Positions 36,466-52,037 are shown, counted from the stretch's first letter. The stretch is DNA of 64,000 nucleotides from Ailurus styani (GCA_002007465.1 LNAC01001797.1:1-64000); one strand, 5' to 3'. Translations and numbers: made by a program. Notes: generated from the letters alone by a model not told the origin.

Positions 36466-39400
36466 AGGCCCTTGTATGATTTGTCCCTGCCAAACTTTCT
36501 AACATCACTGTCCACAATATTTTCCTCTGATGTAATATCTATGAAATTTTTTTGGGGGGTGGGGGCAAGATTCAAAAAGAGAAACAAACAGTGACTGAAT
36601 AAATAGGGAAGGAACAAAAATGAATCCACTCATGCTCTTCTCAGGCAAATAGCAAAATCAACTTGATTCCAAAGGCAAACAATCAGTTACTGCTCATTTC
36701 AGCAGTGTGCAGAGCCAGTGTCTTTATTTAATCTCTAGATTTTTCCCACAAAAACATGTTGAAGATAATCTGTAAGACTGTGCTCTGTTACACAATGGGG
36801 CAGGTTACACAAAGCTCCTAAGCAGGTAAAACAGGCTGAAGAGAAGCAAAAGTCAAATCCTGGAGTATTCTGAAGGGTAGAGGAAGAAGGCAGGAAGAGG
36901 ACAGGTATGATGTCAGGGTTTGGATACATAAATATTTTTAAAAAATTTTTCACAGATTCCAAAATATTTGGAGTCTAACTGGGAATATGCACATGCAACA
37001 AATAATAGAATAATCACTATACTGTAATTGTGTAAAACTGCTTTGGGTAATATAGTGGAGGTTTGCCTGTGGGAGTTTTTAGAGCTCATGGAATATCCAA
37101 GTGGGGAAAACTGGATAGATGGGTTTTCAGCTCATGACGGTGGCCTTAAGTGGGAGATAGAACTTTAAGAGCCTTCAGCAGATGGATCAGAGCTGAAGCC
37201 ACGAGGCCAGGCAGAGAATAGCATAAAAGACAGAAGGACCAAAAGTTGAGCCGTAAGGAATACCAAACATAAAGGAGTGTATAGACCGAGTTTGTCTCAC
37301 ATAACACTGGAGGGAAGAGAAGATGAGAACAGAGAGAGTGCTATTACAGACTTCATGGGGGAAAAGGAGTATTCTAAGGCAAAAGTTGGAAAGAGTTGTA
37401 AGCGATGAAAGGACATTATGTAAAAAGAAGAACAATGAAAATTTGCCCTTAAATAGAGAAATAACAAGATCCTTGACAAATGTAGCCACAGCAAGTTGAA
37501 GAACCAGCCAGGGGAGAACACAAAGGTGATGAACTGAGGAAGGTATACATTATGAATATGTAGAAAAGGAGCAAAATTTGCTTTTAATTCAACTGGGTAC
37601 AAGAAGAAAGACTAGTGGTAGATCAGAAGGTTGGATAAAGGGTTAAGAAAGGTTTATTAGCTCTGTCTTTCTTTTTGTTTTAATTTGGAGATGAGAAGGT
37701 CCTGATATGGTTATATGCTGAAGTAAAACAGCAAATAAGGTTTGAGATTTTGAAAATACTGGAAGGAAGGGAACAACTTTTAGATAAAGACTCCTGAGGT
37801 GGCAGGAGGTGGGAGGGAAGTAATCCAGCTGAGGTGGTGGGATGATTTTGAGTGGGAAATACAGGCTTCTAGTTATAGAATGACTAAGTCACAGGAATAA
37901 AAGGCATAGCACAGGGAATATAGTCAATGATACTGTAGTAGTGTTTTATGGTGACAGATGGCAGCTATACTTGTGGTAAGGATAGCACAATGTATGGAGA
38001 AGTTGAATTATTACATCTGAAGTTAATCATACACCTGAAGCTAATGTAACATTGTGTGTCAACTATGTTTAAGTTTTTAAAAAATTAATAAATATATAGA
38101 GAGGCAATGAAATAAAGATGTCAATGATGACCATCCAAACTGGAAGAAAGAAAAAGGAAGAGAAATGATCAAAACATAAAAATTAGCTCCACTAGTAATA
38201 AAAAATGGAAATTAAAATACTGTTTTTAACCATAAAAAAGGGAGAAGACATGTAAACATATATGGAGGAATTTTGTCTGATGTTTGGTTGGTTGATTTGT
38301 CAATTGGTTTTGGAAATAATACAGGATTTAAAAGAAGAACATATCTGGTGGCCATTTGCTGATGATCTCTTTAAGAAATGTATTTCAATTCACAGACAAA
38401 AGATTTAAAAACAAGTTTGTGAATCAAAACTAATTTCAAGTTGGAGATCTCTGAGAGGAGAGAAGGAAACCAGGGAAAGAGAGACAGAGACAGAGGGATA
38501 AGTAGAAATCCTTTACATAACATAAATATCTGGCTAACATAAATATCTCTTACCCTTAAACTTCTTTATTTAAAAATATAATAATAAAATAAATAGAAAG
38601 CCTGGCTACTTAAGGAAAATAATGCCTCACTAAAAGCATCCTCAACATAATCACGGACCAACTGGAATCTAAAATTCTATAGCACTAAAACATATATAGT
38701 TCCTTCATCTTCTATGAGTTCACATAAAAAAATAAGCATGTAAGTCAGTGTCAAATTAATTAAATAATTTCAAACTATTTTCCCACTGATGAGAAAAACA
38801 ATGAACCCAAAACCAAAAAAAACAAAATTATGATATTTGAATATCTGACGTTAGGCTGAAGCAAAACAACTTTCTTACCTACCAAATGGACTACCATCTG
38901 TAACTCCCAGAGTAAGGCAAATTTGTTCTTATACTGTTTTACATAAACAGCTTTCAAACATTGAAAGGAATAATTTCAAAGCCAGATGAATTTCAGACTT
39001 AACCTGCACTATTAATAAAGGCCTTTTAGTTCTACAGACCTGAAGAAGTTTGCCAATCTTTTATTTAATCTAGCAAATTTACTGAGACATTTCTTTCCCT
39101 GAGATGAAGATGTATATTCTGACAAGTTGCTTTTCCTAGACATATCTTCCACTTGACTGACACAGGGAGAGAAAGAGCTACTGCTAATTGACTCATAGTA
39201 GAGGAATGGAGGAATTTCTCTAGGTCTTAAGTGAGGGATACTCAGTTCAAGATCTAATAAATGACGACAAATACTCTCCTGAGACTACATAATGGCTTTT
39301 GCAATTTATCCACTAGCATAGATAAATAGAGGATTTCAGAGCAATGGTGATGCAAAATTCAAGTTAACAGAGGACAAATATACCTTCTTTCAATGGATTT

Positions 39401-42400
39401 CGGGTGGTCTGTGTGACACTGAGATGTCGTGATTACATAGATATAAGTGAACATAAATATAAATGAACAAATGAAAATGAACTGTATACCTAACAACTAA
39501 AAATATCCCAGGTCCAGGGATGCTGATTGTCAAGTTTTCTTTAAAGCATCATCATTAATTACAGTCTCTGATTAATCTTTATTATTAAGACTGTTTTGTA
39601 AAGAAAAATTTTTAAATATTTTTAGGGAAGTGTCAAACATACAAGACCATATGTGGCCATAGAAATATGATGTAGAGATGCCACAGAAATATTGCTGTAA
39701 ATTGGATCACAAGGCCACATGAATGACACCTTATGACAAATGACACAAATTAGTAGGAATGGTATATTTCAAAAGGCCAAAATTATAAACTCCGAGAAAT
39801 ATAGATATATTACATATTCCTTTTTTTAAAAAAATATTTACTTATTTAAGAGAGAGAGAGCATGAGCAGGAGGGGCAGAGGACGAGGGAGAGAAAATCTC
39901 AAGCAGACTCCACACTGAGTGTGGAGCTGGATGTAGGGCTCAATCTCAGGAGTCTGAGATCATGGCCTGACACCTGAAACCAAGAATCAGGCACTTAATC
40001 AACTGAAGAATGGAATTTAATAATTACTTCAAAATATCAAATCAATCCATATTATTTTCTAAAATTAAGAAGCCATTTGTGACTTAAATAAATAAAAATA
40101 ATGCATAAATTACTTTAAAATAAAATTCGATGAGCTGGCCATGAAATTGCATTTAAATGCTGTGATTAATTTTTTACAATATTTGTTCCTTTAAACTAAT
40201 ATTTAAGGGACTATGCCAAGAAAAGTTTCCTTGACTATAGTGATTATCCGGATCACTGTGATTGGCCAGCAACATTAGTGATTTTTAGGACACATTATGT
40301 GATGTTGCCAGAAAGTCTCAGAATGGTAGGGGAAATATATTCATTTCCTTTTCAATAATTAGAATATAATTGAAAAATAAAGTCTACAAAAGAAAATTAC
40401 ATGGATGCCTGGGTGGCTCAGTCAGTTAAGATGCTGCCTTCAGCTCAGGTCATGATCTCAGGCTTCTGGGATCAAGTCCCACATTGGGCTCCTTGCTCAG
40501 CAGTGAAACTGCTTCTCCTTCTGCCTGCTGCTCCCTCTGTTTGTGCTTTATCTCTCTTTCTCTCTGACAAATAAATAAAATCTTTAAAAAAAATTACAGA
40601 AGAATTTATTTGACTTCTTAATCCATGAGAACATCTTTTTATATTGTGAATTCTATATGTATTTTTTTGTATACACACAGGAAAAACAAATCTAATATAT
40701 CCTCTTGAAGTCTTCTCAGAGTACAGAACAATATTGATCTCTCAGTGATATATTCTTTTGAAACTGAGTTTTTCAGACCATAAATCTATAGCATACTATT
40801 AAACACAAGGTTATGAGACTTTGGGGGGAAAAACAGGTTTATAATACTTATAAAGTAAAAGTTGATTTTGATGACCCAGATAAAAACAAAACCTAGTATG
40901 GGGAATAAAACTTTTTGATTAAAATATAATTTATGTAGAAAGCTTGGCAGACCATGAATAAATAAAGTATAGTCATAAAAATAAACAAGCAAGGGTAAAG
41001 GAAGTCACCTTTTTTATGTTATTTAAGCATATTGAGTTCTGATATAGTATTTTCAGTTGTAACAATCTCTTTGGTCAGATATATCAGAAAGTTAGACACT
41101 ATGTTCCTGTATAATTAACTAATTCAAGGAAAAGGATAATGTCAAATTTTAATTCACTTCAAGACAACAACTTATACTGCCCCACAAATTTTACTGAGAA
41201 TTTCATCTGTTTTTGGTGACTATGTTAATATTTAGGATTGCCCTCCTGGAAAGCAGTAAGGTAGGTCTTCAAATCTTGATGAATCTCTATGACCACATCT
41301 GTTATCATTTCAAAAACTTTCCTCATTTACAAAGCCTGGGAAATATTACAATATGCAAGCAGAAATTACAAGTGTAGCAAGGTGCTTCTTGACTGTTTTG
41401 GGCAATTACTGGACAGTTTTCAGAATTTCTATATCCACAAAACCAGTTTTAGATAAAATTCAAAGTTAAATTGCTATATGACTTAGCATAGCAATGAATA
41501 TAATAATGTAAAAGGGGGATAGTCTCCAATTTTCATCCCCCACCATATCTCCTACCCCATCTCAGCAAGATCGTCCAAATAAGTTGATATATTATTTCAA
41601 ATACACATCAAATTACTTTAGGTCATAAGAGGTCTCAGGAATCAACAAGTCTAATGGTTTGCAAATTTTCTTTTTGGTAATGAAATTCTCTTTCATTTTT
41701 TTCCCCTAAGAAAATTTATATAGAACTCCAAACATGAAGGGGATTAAAGTGGAACTTTCTGGGTTGAAGGGAAGTCCAAGGTGCAGATCGAAGGTCAAGT
41801 TTTGCTAACTGTTGCCATTCTGGCTCTACAATAGGGTTTTGCATGTGTATGTGGTATTACAGATTTGTATATATGCATATGTATATGTATACATTCATAT
41901 GTATATATATATTTGCATGTGTATATGTATATATATTTGCATGTCTATATGTATATATAAAATGTAAATACATGAGTGTATATAATTTTCCTGCAAGAGC
42001 TCTAACTTGAGTATTTTATCTTCATACTTAAAAGGAAATTTTTTTTTAAATGAGGGAATTCTGGGTGTGTACACGTGGAAATTTGGGAAGAATGGCACAT
42101 GTGGAGAGGGCATTAAAGTTCTGAACCCTTTTCCCACAACTTGCCCTATACATGTCTCCCATCTGGCTGCGTCTAAGTTATATCCTTTTATAATAACATG
42201 ATAACCTAGGACTTTCTCCCTCAAGGGTGGGGCATTGTAATGAGATGGCCTCTTGTGCCGCAACTTGTTATTCCAAAGCAGAATATTCTGGATTTCTATA
42301 CTATGAAGGAAAAAAAAGTTACATATTTTGATGATGTGTACCATGAAATTGAAGCAAAAACAGATCAGGTGACCAGAATGAATAAAGGCATTTCCCCCAT

Positions 42401-45400
42401 ACTCATTAATTTATGAATCTATTCCCCACATGTTAAATCTAACTCTTATGGGGTGCCTGGGTGGCTCAGTGGGTTAAAGCCTCTGTCTTCGGCTCAGGTC
42501 ATGATCTCAGGGTCCTGGGACTGAGGCCCGCATCGGGCTCTCTGCTCAACAGGGAGCCTGCTTCCTCCTCTCTCTCTGCCTGCCTCTCTGCCTACTTGTG
42601 ATCTCTCTCTCTCTGTGTCAAATAAATAAATAAAATCTTTAAAAAAAAATCTAACTCTTATCAACCTACCTACAGTCACAAAAATGCTCACAGGAGATCA
42701 GCAACCAGATATTGAGTATCAAATCAGAGAAATGACTGTGCAGTTCATCATGCAGATACCCTAGCCAACACCAATCTTACAAACTCAAATCCCTGAATCT
42801 AGCTAAAGATGTTGATCTTCAAGTTCTGAGAATCCCTGGAGCCATCACCAAACTAGGCCTTACAGATGAAGAAACAGATGCCAGGGATGTCCTAGAGAAC
42901 AAGATGCTGCCTCTTTGCAGGGGTTACATGATGGTGATAAACAGAAGCTAGAAGAACATAGGAAGGACATTAAGGCTGCCACATTGACAGAAAACACAGT
43001 GCTTTTCTCACACCCAGCTTACAAACATATTCCTGATCAGGTGGGGCGACCCCATTCCTGCAGAAGTCTCTTAGTCAGCAACTTACCAATCACATTTGAG
43101 ATACTCTGCCAAACTTCAGGAACAAACTGTAGGGACAGAACATGAAGTAGAAGCCTACGAAAACATTAAGCCAGAAGACCCTACCAGGAACTCCAAAACA
43201 TCGCTACAGGTAGATCAACAATTTGCTGTGGACTTTGAGAAAAGAATCAAAGGGTCAGGGGATCAAGTAGATACCCTGGAACTCTCAAGGGGTGCTAAAA
43301 TCAATTGCATTTTCTATGAAGGCTTTCCTTCTGTGATAGTAAAGATGGAGTTCAATGAGAAAGAACTGTGAAGAGAAATAACCTACGCAATCAAAAACAT
43401 ATACTGTATCAGGACAGGGTTGTTTATTCCAGACATGGCAATCCAAGCAATAGTCAAAAAATGAACTGCAAAACTGAGAAGGCCTTCCTTGAAGAGTGTA
43501 GATTTGGTAACATAAAAATTAATCAACACTGTCAAGAAGTATGCCCCCCAAAATGGCAAACTTGCCCGGACTCTGCAAAGAAATGGAAAGGATTTTTGCT
43601 AACCATGTTTGACAGCAAAACAGCAAGACAATGCTCCAAGTACTGCTATTGGTTGACATCCAAGTCTCCTACATCAATACCAAGGAGGAAGATTTCATTA
43701 ACTTTGCAAATGCTTAGCAGAGGAGCACTCAAGTTCATGAGGAAAACACAGCTGGAAATTAGGTAACTTGTAAGGAGTAGCTAGCCATCAGCATCACTGA
43801 CATCATGCAAGGAAGCTCTAAAGGATACTGGTTTGTCCTTGCCACTGAAAGTCTGTCCTCATACAAAGATGACAAGGAAAAAAGAGAAGGAATATTGGAC
43901 AACCTGGAAATTTGGGACATGGACAAGATCTTTATCTAGCAAACACATCTTTGCATTCTTTAATAAAAAACAAAAGAAGGTATACAAACATTGTTGCTTT
44001 CTTGAGGTAGCATGTGATTCACAGGAGGATATAGGCAGCTGCAAGACTTCTCTACTAAGAACTGAGGTTTCTCTTGATGAATCTTTAACTGCAAATAATG
44101 AGAATAGTCAAGCATAAAAGTTTTCCATGGACCCAGAAGTTGAGAGTCAAGTGAGGCCATTCATAACCTAGTAGACTCCTACATGTGTACCATCCACACA
44201 TGTGTTAACATCAAATTCCAAAAATGATAATACACCTTATAATCAATAATGTTAAAGATTTTGTGCCTTCAGAACTCTTAGCACCGTTATATTCTTTAGA
44301 GGACCAAAGTACTCTGATGGAGGAATCTGCTGAGAAAGATCGTCACCAAGATGAGATGTTTCAAATGTACCAAATTCTTAAAGAAGCCTTTGTGAGCATT
44401 GGTGACATCAACACTGGCACTACCTTTACCCTAGCTCCACTTGCTGTGGATGACTCCTGGAAACAGCAGTCCTGCAATTTACCCCCTCCAAGCCTCACAA
44501 CCCAAAGGAGGCAGACACTGAGTGCTCCTCTCATGTGGCCCACATCCAGCCAAAGGTCTGCTCCTGTCATTTTGTCTTAGATGCTGGCCCCACTTGGGAG
44601 CTCCTCCAGTTCCATTACAGCTGGTCCCTTACCCCTTTTCCCCAACAGTGACTCATTGGAATACCTCTGCAAGTTCCTTCTCAGCCCACAAGTGTCCCTT
44701 CCAGTGTTCTGAATCAGTCCTCTGACTTCTGAGTGAGGACAAACCCACAATTGTTATGAGTCTTTCTTTGCATACCGAACATCAAGCTTTGGTGCATGAA
44801 TGAAGAGTCTGCCAAGTCTTGAAGACCTGGGCTCAGGAAACACAGATGACTATTTGACTTGTGTGACTAGCCTATATCTGATTTTCCCACAATCACATGT
44901 TCGAAACAACCTAACTCTCTCCTCAATAGTCCTCTAAAAGTTTGACTTTTAGAAACTAAGTGTCATTTGAACAAATGAAGAATTCATGTTGTGATTTCTG
45001 ATTTCAGCTATGAACCTTACCTTTCTTCTCCTTTAAAAGACAAATAAATTTATGACTAGGTATTCTGAAAAAAATAATAGAGAAGTTGGAATGCTTTCCA
45101 AGTGACTGAATGAGGCCAATGTAACTGTTATATCAAAATCTGACAAAGAGCTTTTAAAAAATAGAAATCAATCCCTCAAATCTTTAATTTTAGCAAAGGA
45201 AGCCAGTAATATACAAAAATTTAAGTCATCATGATCAAGTGAGGCTCATGCCTGGAATGCAAGCATAATTTAACATCTGAAAGTAAATTCACATAACTTA
45301 CTACATTAAAAGAATAAGGGAGAAAAACCACATGGTCATCTCAATAGATGCATTAAAAACATTTAACATATTTGAGATGCCTGTGTGGCTCATTTGGTTA

Positions 45401-45798
45401 AGCATCCAACTCTTGGTTTCAGCTCAGGTCCTTACCTCAAGGTGGCTTACCCTCAGTACAGAGTCTGCTTCTCATTCTCCCGTCTGCTCTGTCCCTCCCC
45501 AAACCCTCTCACACCTGCTTACTTGCTAGAGATATCAAAGGAGAACCCTCCTACATTTTTGGTGGGAATGCAAGCTGGTGCAGCCACTCTGGAAAACAGT
45601 GTGAAGGTTCCTCACAAAGTTGAAAATAGAGCTACCCTATGACCCAGCAATCACACTACTGCATATTTGCCCTAAAGATACAAATGTAATGATCAGAAGG
45701 GGCATGTGCACCTGAATGTTTATAGCAGCAACATCCACAATAGCCAAACTATGGAAAGAGCCTAGTTGTCCATCAACAGATGAATGGATAAAGAAGAT

Positions 45799-45845
<47 letters not shown>

Positions 45846-46880
45846 GAATAACTATGCAGCCATCAAAAAAACGAAATCTTGCCATTTGCAATGACATGGA
45901 TGGAACTATATTATGCTAAATGAAATAAGTCAATCAGAGAAAGACAATTATTATATGATCTCTCTGATATGAGGAGTTTGAGAGAGGGGCAGGGTAGGGA
46001 TTCGTGGGGGGAAGGAAGGGAAAAATGAAACAAGATGGGACCAGGGAGGGAGACAAACCATAAGAGACTCTTAATCTCAGGAAACAAACTGAGGGTTGCT
46101 GGGGTTGGGGTGGGGAGGGTGGGGAGGGATAGTGTGGCTGGGTTATGGACATTGGGGAGGGCATGTGTTATGGTGAGTGCTGCGAATTATGTAAGACTGA
46201 TGATTCACAGACATGTACCCCTAAAACAAATAATATATTATATGTTAATAAAAAATAAAATAAACTAGTAAATAAATAATTTTTAAAAATATATCAAATT
46301 TAACACCTATTTATGGAAACACTATCTGCAAACTAGCAATAGAAAGGACTTCCTCCATCAACAAAAGCCAACTATGAAAAGCCTTCAGTTAATATCATAT
46401 TTATTAGTGAAATGTTGAGCATTTCCTCCTAAGATTCAGAGCAAGACAATTGTATTCAATATTATCCTGAAAGCCCTAGCCAGTGCACTAATTAAGAAAA
46501 GAATAAGATTGAAAAGAAAAAATTAAAACTGTCTCTAGTAGTGGAAGATATAATTATGTAGAAAATTCTAGAAAATGTTAAAAAATACTAGAATCTGTAA
46601 GTGAAACTTTTAAGGATACGTTTGTTTTGTTTTTTTTTTAAAAAGGACATGATTGTAAAATGCCAATATAAAAATCAAATGAATTTCTATATATTGCCAA
46701 AGAAACATTTGAAAAATATTATTTTACATGAAAGTTTTCCAAAATAGCTCAGGAATAAATTGAAGAAAGATTTGTAAGATATCTACTTTGAAAAAGTAAA
46801 ATACCACTTGTCAGTTTAGAAATTGGCAAGATATCAACATTTCGATGGAACAGAAAGTAGTAGGAAAAATTTTTTTAAAG

Positions 46881-46928
<48 letters not shown>

Positions 46929-49900
46929 TTTGACAGAGAGAGAGAGAGAGAGAGAGATTACAAGTAGGCTGAGAGGCAGGCAGAGAGAGGAGGAAGCAGG
47001 CTCCCTGCCGAGCAGGGAGCCCGATGCGGGCCTCAATCCCAGGACCCTGAGATCATGACCTGAGCCAAAGGCAGAGGCTTTAACCCACTGAGCCACCCAG
47101 GCGCCCAGTAGGAACAATTTTTAAGAAAAAACAAAGCTGAAGTCAATGCAGTATCAATGGAACAGAAGAGAGGATTCATAAATAATCATATTATGGCCAA
47201 ATGATCTTAGACTCAAATATCACTATAATCCAATGAGAAAGGATGGTCTTTTTAACAATGATGCCAGAAGAACTGCTTATCTGTACAGAAAAAAAAATGA
47301 GTTTTGATCTCAACTTCTTAAAATAAAGACAAGACTTACCTGTTGAGTCACTACCGTTGCCAAATTGCCGCCAGAACTATCTCCTGAAATACAAATTCGG
47401 GTGGGATCTACTCCATATTTTTTAAGAATTTCATCTTGAAGAAAAAACTTGACTACAGCAAAGCAATCGTCATGTGAAACTGGAAATTTGTATTGAGGAG
47501 CTAATCTATAGCTTTAAAAAAAAACAATTCATTTAGACAATTTTTTTTAAAGTACAATTTATGGTTATATCATTCTATACAGCTTTTAAATACCAAATAG
47601 ATGTAATTTAACACCAATCTCTATTGTTTAATCTTCCAAAAATCAAACCTGAGTCTTTCCACTAACTCCTTATTATTTGAAAAAAATGAAAATTGACATA
47701 AAGATTTTCAACCTTGTATCTAAGGTCCATGGATAGCATTGTCTGTGAGGTGTAGGGGATATTATGAACTCTTTAAGATTATAAGCATAATTTTTAGTCC
47801 AACCACAATTTGGATTGATTATACTCTACAACTTATATTATCTTGTCAGTGTAACTGATGATCCGAACATTAACTATATACGTTGGAAAAGCACCATGGA
47901 TTTTTGAAGGCAGCAAATCTAAGAGAATATTCTAGGCAAAGTGTTATAGTTTGTCAAGGTAATTTAGAAAACAATTCTACATGCTTACAATGTACATATC
48001 TCACCATGGATAATCCCCAGCAGTTGATTTTAGATGAAAATTGAGAAGTGTAAATAACATTTTAAATATGCTAGGGAGGTTGCTTGTTTTTGATAAATTC
48101 ATTTGTAAGGCAAACTATCACACCAAATTTTTAATGGACAGAAATGGATTTTCCCCCCGTATATGTGGGCCAGTAAAAATAGAATAATTCTATTCACCCG
48201 TTATCTATCAAGCCTCTTTCTTTTTGCTCTTTAGAATAACAAAATTTATAAATATCTGTACTTAACATTAAATGTTGGTGATATAATACTTACAACTTTA
48301 TTATAAACTATATTTAGAAAGTCCTAAACAAAGTATAGGTTAAACTCACCCCAAAGATGTTGGTATCTACTACTTTAAATGCATTAAACTATTTAGGGCA
48401 AAGAACAACACAAATCATAAGGATTTGATAGGATATATAAACCAGACACAAACATATCACTACATTAAAACAAATTTAAAATGAGAAGATTTAGATTACT
48501 TCAAAAGTATCTGGATGGCTGAGTTAGTTAAGTGTGTGACTTCAGCTGGGGTCATGATCTTAGGGTCCTGGGATTGAGCCCAGCTTTGGGCTCCCTGCCC
48601 AGTGCAGTCTCCCTCTATCCTTCCCCCTGCTCATGCTCTTCTGTTTCTCTCTCTCTCAAATAAATAAGTTAATTAAAAAAAAGAGCTATGGAGGTCATAT
48701 TATATATTAGAAGTGTCCTTGAAAATAGGAAGTTCTGGGTACTGTAAGTAACCATAATGACAACATTGTCAATCACTCTTTAGATGATCAAATTGTCACT
48801 TTAGTTATCTCTCTAAACTTTCATAGCTTCCTAGCTAAACAAACAAACAAAAACCTATGTCACTATGTCCTCTAAGAACTATTGGATTAGAAGTCTCTAA
48901 GTATGTTTTTGTTACAATGGACTAGGGAAAAGGGGTAGAAAATTAATTAAGTAATTAAGTAATTAATTCCTCTTAGGGATGTCAGCTTCAGAAATATAGA
49001 CTGTACCAATCTAAGAAAATATGGAACTGTCCTGAGACATCCTGATATTTTCTAGCAAAATTCACAATGTAAGATCACTTTTCTTGAGATTGGCTTAAAA
49101 TTCTTAGCTGATCCCAACCTTTATCTCCTACATTACTCTAAATAAGAATTATTATAAAATAAAACATTTTATCCCCAACCCAAACAACACCTACTATCCA
49201 AAATGTGTAGTAATTTATTTCTTCCCACCTAGCTGTGTTATCTGGGGCACAAGTTGGGGCTTGAGTTTTATGTGTCTAGAGCAAGTGTTTCCAAAAATGC
49301 TCACTCAATCCCAAAGGATGTCACTCAGAGACTCACAGAATCACAGAAGAATATGAGATAGTGGACTCTTGAGGAATGGTCTATGTTGCAATGGTGACAA
49401 ATAGAGTGATTTTTAAAAAATTTTATCTGAGGCATAGTTGACTTGATTTGGAAATCAAACCTCTACTTGGTGAAGGCAAAATCATAGTAACCAAAGAAAA
49501 TCATTTCTTACTCCACTCCTACAACAACAGCATTGAGTTTCTCTGCAGTCCTTCTATTCAGGGCATCAAAAGCCGCATTCTCTGAAATGAAGAAATAAAT
49601 GTCAAAGTACTTTCTGTAACTAAACAACAACAGAAATGCCTATAGTTGTGATCTTGGAGAGAAATGTAGTTTGTGAATGTTATAAAGGAACCTATATTTC
49701 CCATTCTATTTCTATGCAGAGGGACCAGAATCAGCATGACACACCCTGCAGGAATGCCTCCTCAGTCACTGTCTCCAGGGATGAAAAGATGGCTTTGCAA
49801 ATTGCTGGTTTTGAGGAGGAGGAACTAGGCTCAGCCTATTTTAAGTTTTCTCTTTTCATCTGCTTCTTGTCCACAAGGATCCTCTCTCCCAAGAACCTTC

Positions 49901-51982
49901 TGTGGCTTGTTGCATTTTTCTCTGTCTGTTCCTTCAGGCAGCAAGTTTCATAGGGAGGAAGTGTGTGATTGGTCAGCAGGGCCAGCCACTACAGATGAGT
50001 TCATCTAACTCAAGAGTGTCATAACAGTACCTAAATATACATTCTCCAAAGCCTTCTTTAGAAATAACAGTTATGTTTTGACCATCATCTACTTGAATTT
50101 TGTGTATAATCTTTAATTGGTTCAGAAGAGAAAGTAAGTAATAGATGTACTGACTCTCTAAAACCACAGCACTCAATAATATGGTTCTTTGAACCTCCAA
50201 ATTCTTTGAATATGCCACAGTATAAAATGATGCAATAGCCTTGGTATTTAAGACAGAGTCTAAGGAAAGGCAACTAAATTTTGAGAGAGCCTCTGGCAAA
50301 TCAATATGTGGACTTAGATGTACATACCCATTTTGGTACACATGGCACAAAAGCCATCGTCCCTCTCCCCAGTATACACACACATCTCATCCCAGGTACC
50401 TCCAAATCCCATTTACCAATGCCCTGGCCACAAAATTTTGGCAGCCCTGTGACATCCACTATTATTTTATTTGCCACAGGATCCTAGAAATTCAGAGAAT
50501 TCTAGAGCCAGGATCAAAGTCCAAACTTTTCCAAGATGTCTCCTGAACGTTAACAAACTTCAAATTAAAAACTAATGAAATACTGGGTGTGTGACTACCA
50601 TGAAAACAGAAAAGTAAGTCAGGTAGTCTTTTAGGTAGAAAAGTAATATGTTCATTAAAGATTGAGTTGATAATTTGCAAGGCAAGGCAAGGCATAGATT
50701 AACACCAAAACATGCAAGACATAAGAACCCTCTGACCCTCACGCTAAAAGCCCCTGATGATATATTTCAAACCTGTCTTCATTTTTATTTCCCAAACTTT
50801 TCCCTTGTCTCACAACAAAAGTCAGTTTAAGTTTCTTGTTTCCCATTCTTTATCTCCAACTGTCCTAACTTATGATCTTTGCTGATATAATTTGTTGGCT
50901 CATGTTTTTCTCTATGTCCAATTATTGAATTTATATCACTTGTAGAACCCAGATGGAAACAAGAAGATAACAAGTTGGATGTCAAAAAACAACCATCACA
51001 GTTTTATGTAAAAAAGTCTACTAGAGAAAGATCTTCTTATATTTCTTAGTTCTCAAAGCAACTTCAGCAGGTTTAAAGGAGAAAATAAAATAGGAAGCCT
51101 AGGAAGCAAAGCAAGGAAATTGAAATTAATAAATACCAGAGAATAGCTAGTGTCTACATCCTTATTTGTCAAAAAATAGAAGGTATTTAAGCCTTTTATA
51201 GTTTGTTTATTTATATAAGTCCTGACAGATCTATGAACAAATAAGGCCAAGAAATTCAGCTGAGCAAGAAATTGGAATGTGTGTCCTGAATAATAATTTG
51301 CACATTTTTAGGAATTACTGATTGTAATCATTATACTTTTGAATGAAGGTGAAATCAATCTGATAATCAGGAACACTTCTAAGTATTTTTCAAACAAGTT
51401 GATATTATCCCATCTATGAGCATTTCTTCTGTACCAACTGAAGTCCCAGATAATATGTATATGGACACTTGGATATTTCATAGACCTTATAAAAACCTTA
51501 ATGGCATTAATACATCTCTTTAGAGACAAATGAGGCCAAACTGATATATAATTTATCTTACATATCTTATAATATTTTATCACATATTTTATAAAGGAAG
51601 CAAATATTCCAACCACCCTAATGCCTGATATAAATTAAATTATAGATGAAATCTAATTTATTGAAAAGATGAAGGAGGTAAAAAAGACATAAAAGTACTG
51701 GGAAAACATTTTGACTAGTAATTCCTCTAGAGAACAGCACAGAATTTTCCTTTCAGTCATTCACTTTATTTCTCAGAAGACGTTTATTTGTTGAACATTC
51801 ATTGAATGGAAAATGCTTTGGTAGATGGTAAGAGGTGATTTCATTTCCTGGAGAGATGTTAAACCAAACATGCAACACAATTATAAAACAAAACAAGAAA
51901 AAAGAAAAAAAAAACAAGGATTGTTGTTACCAGGTAAATAAATATAAGCTGCATTTGCTAAAGTTTTTAAAGCCAGAGAAGA

Positions 51983-52037
<55 letters not shown>

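Noticed and set aside
41895..42344. 149-codon minus-strand open frame
   Set aside because: It is antisense to the start of the DNM3 pseudogene and a TATATG-rich tract; its C-terminal His/Ile/Tyr run comes from the simple repeat.
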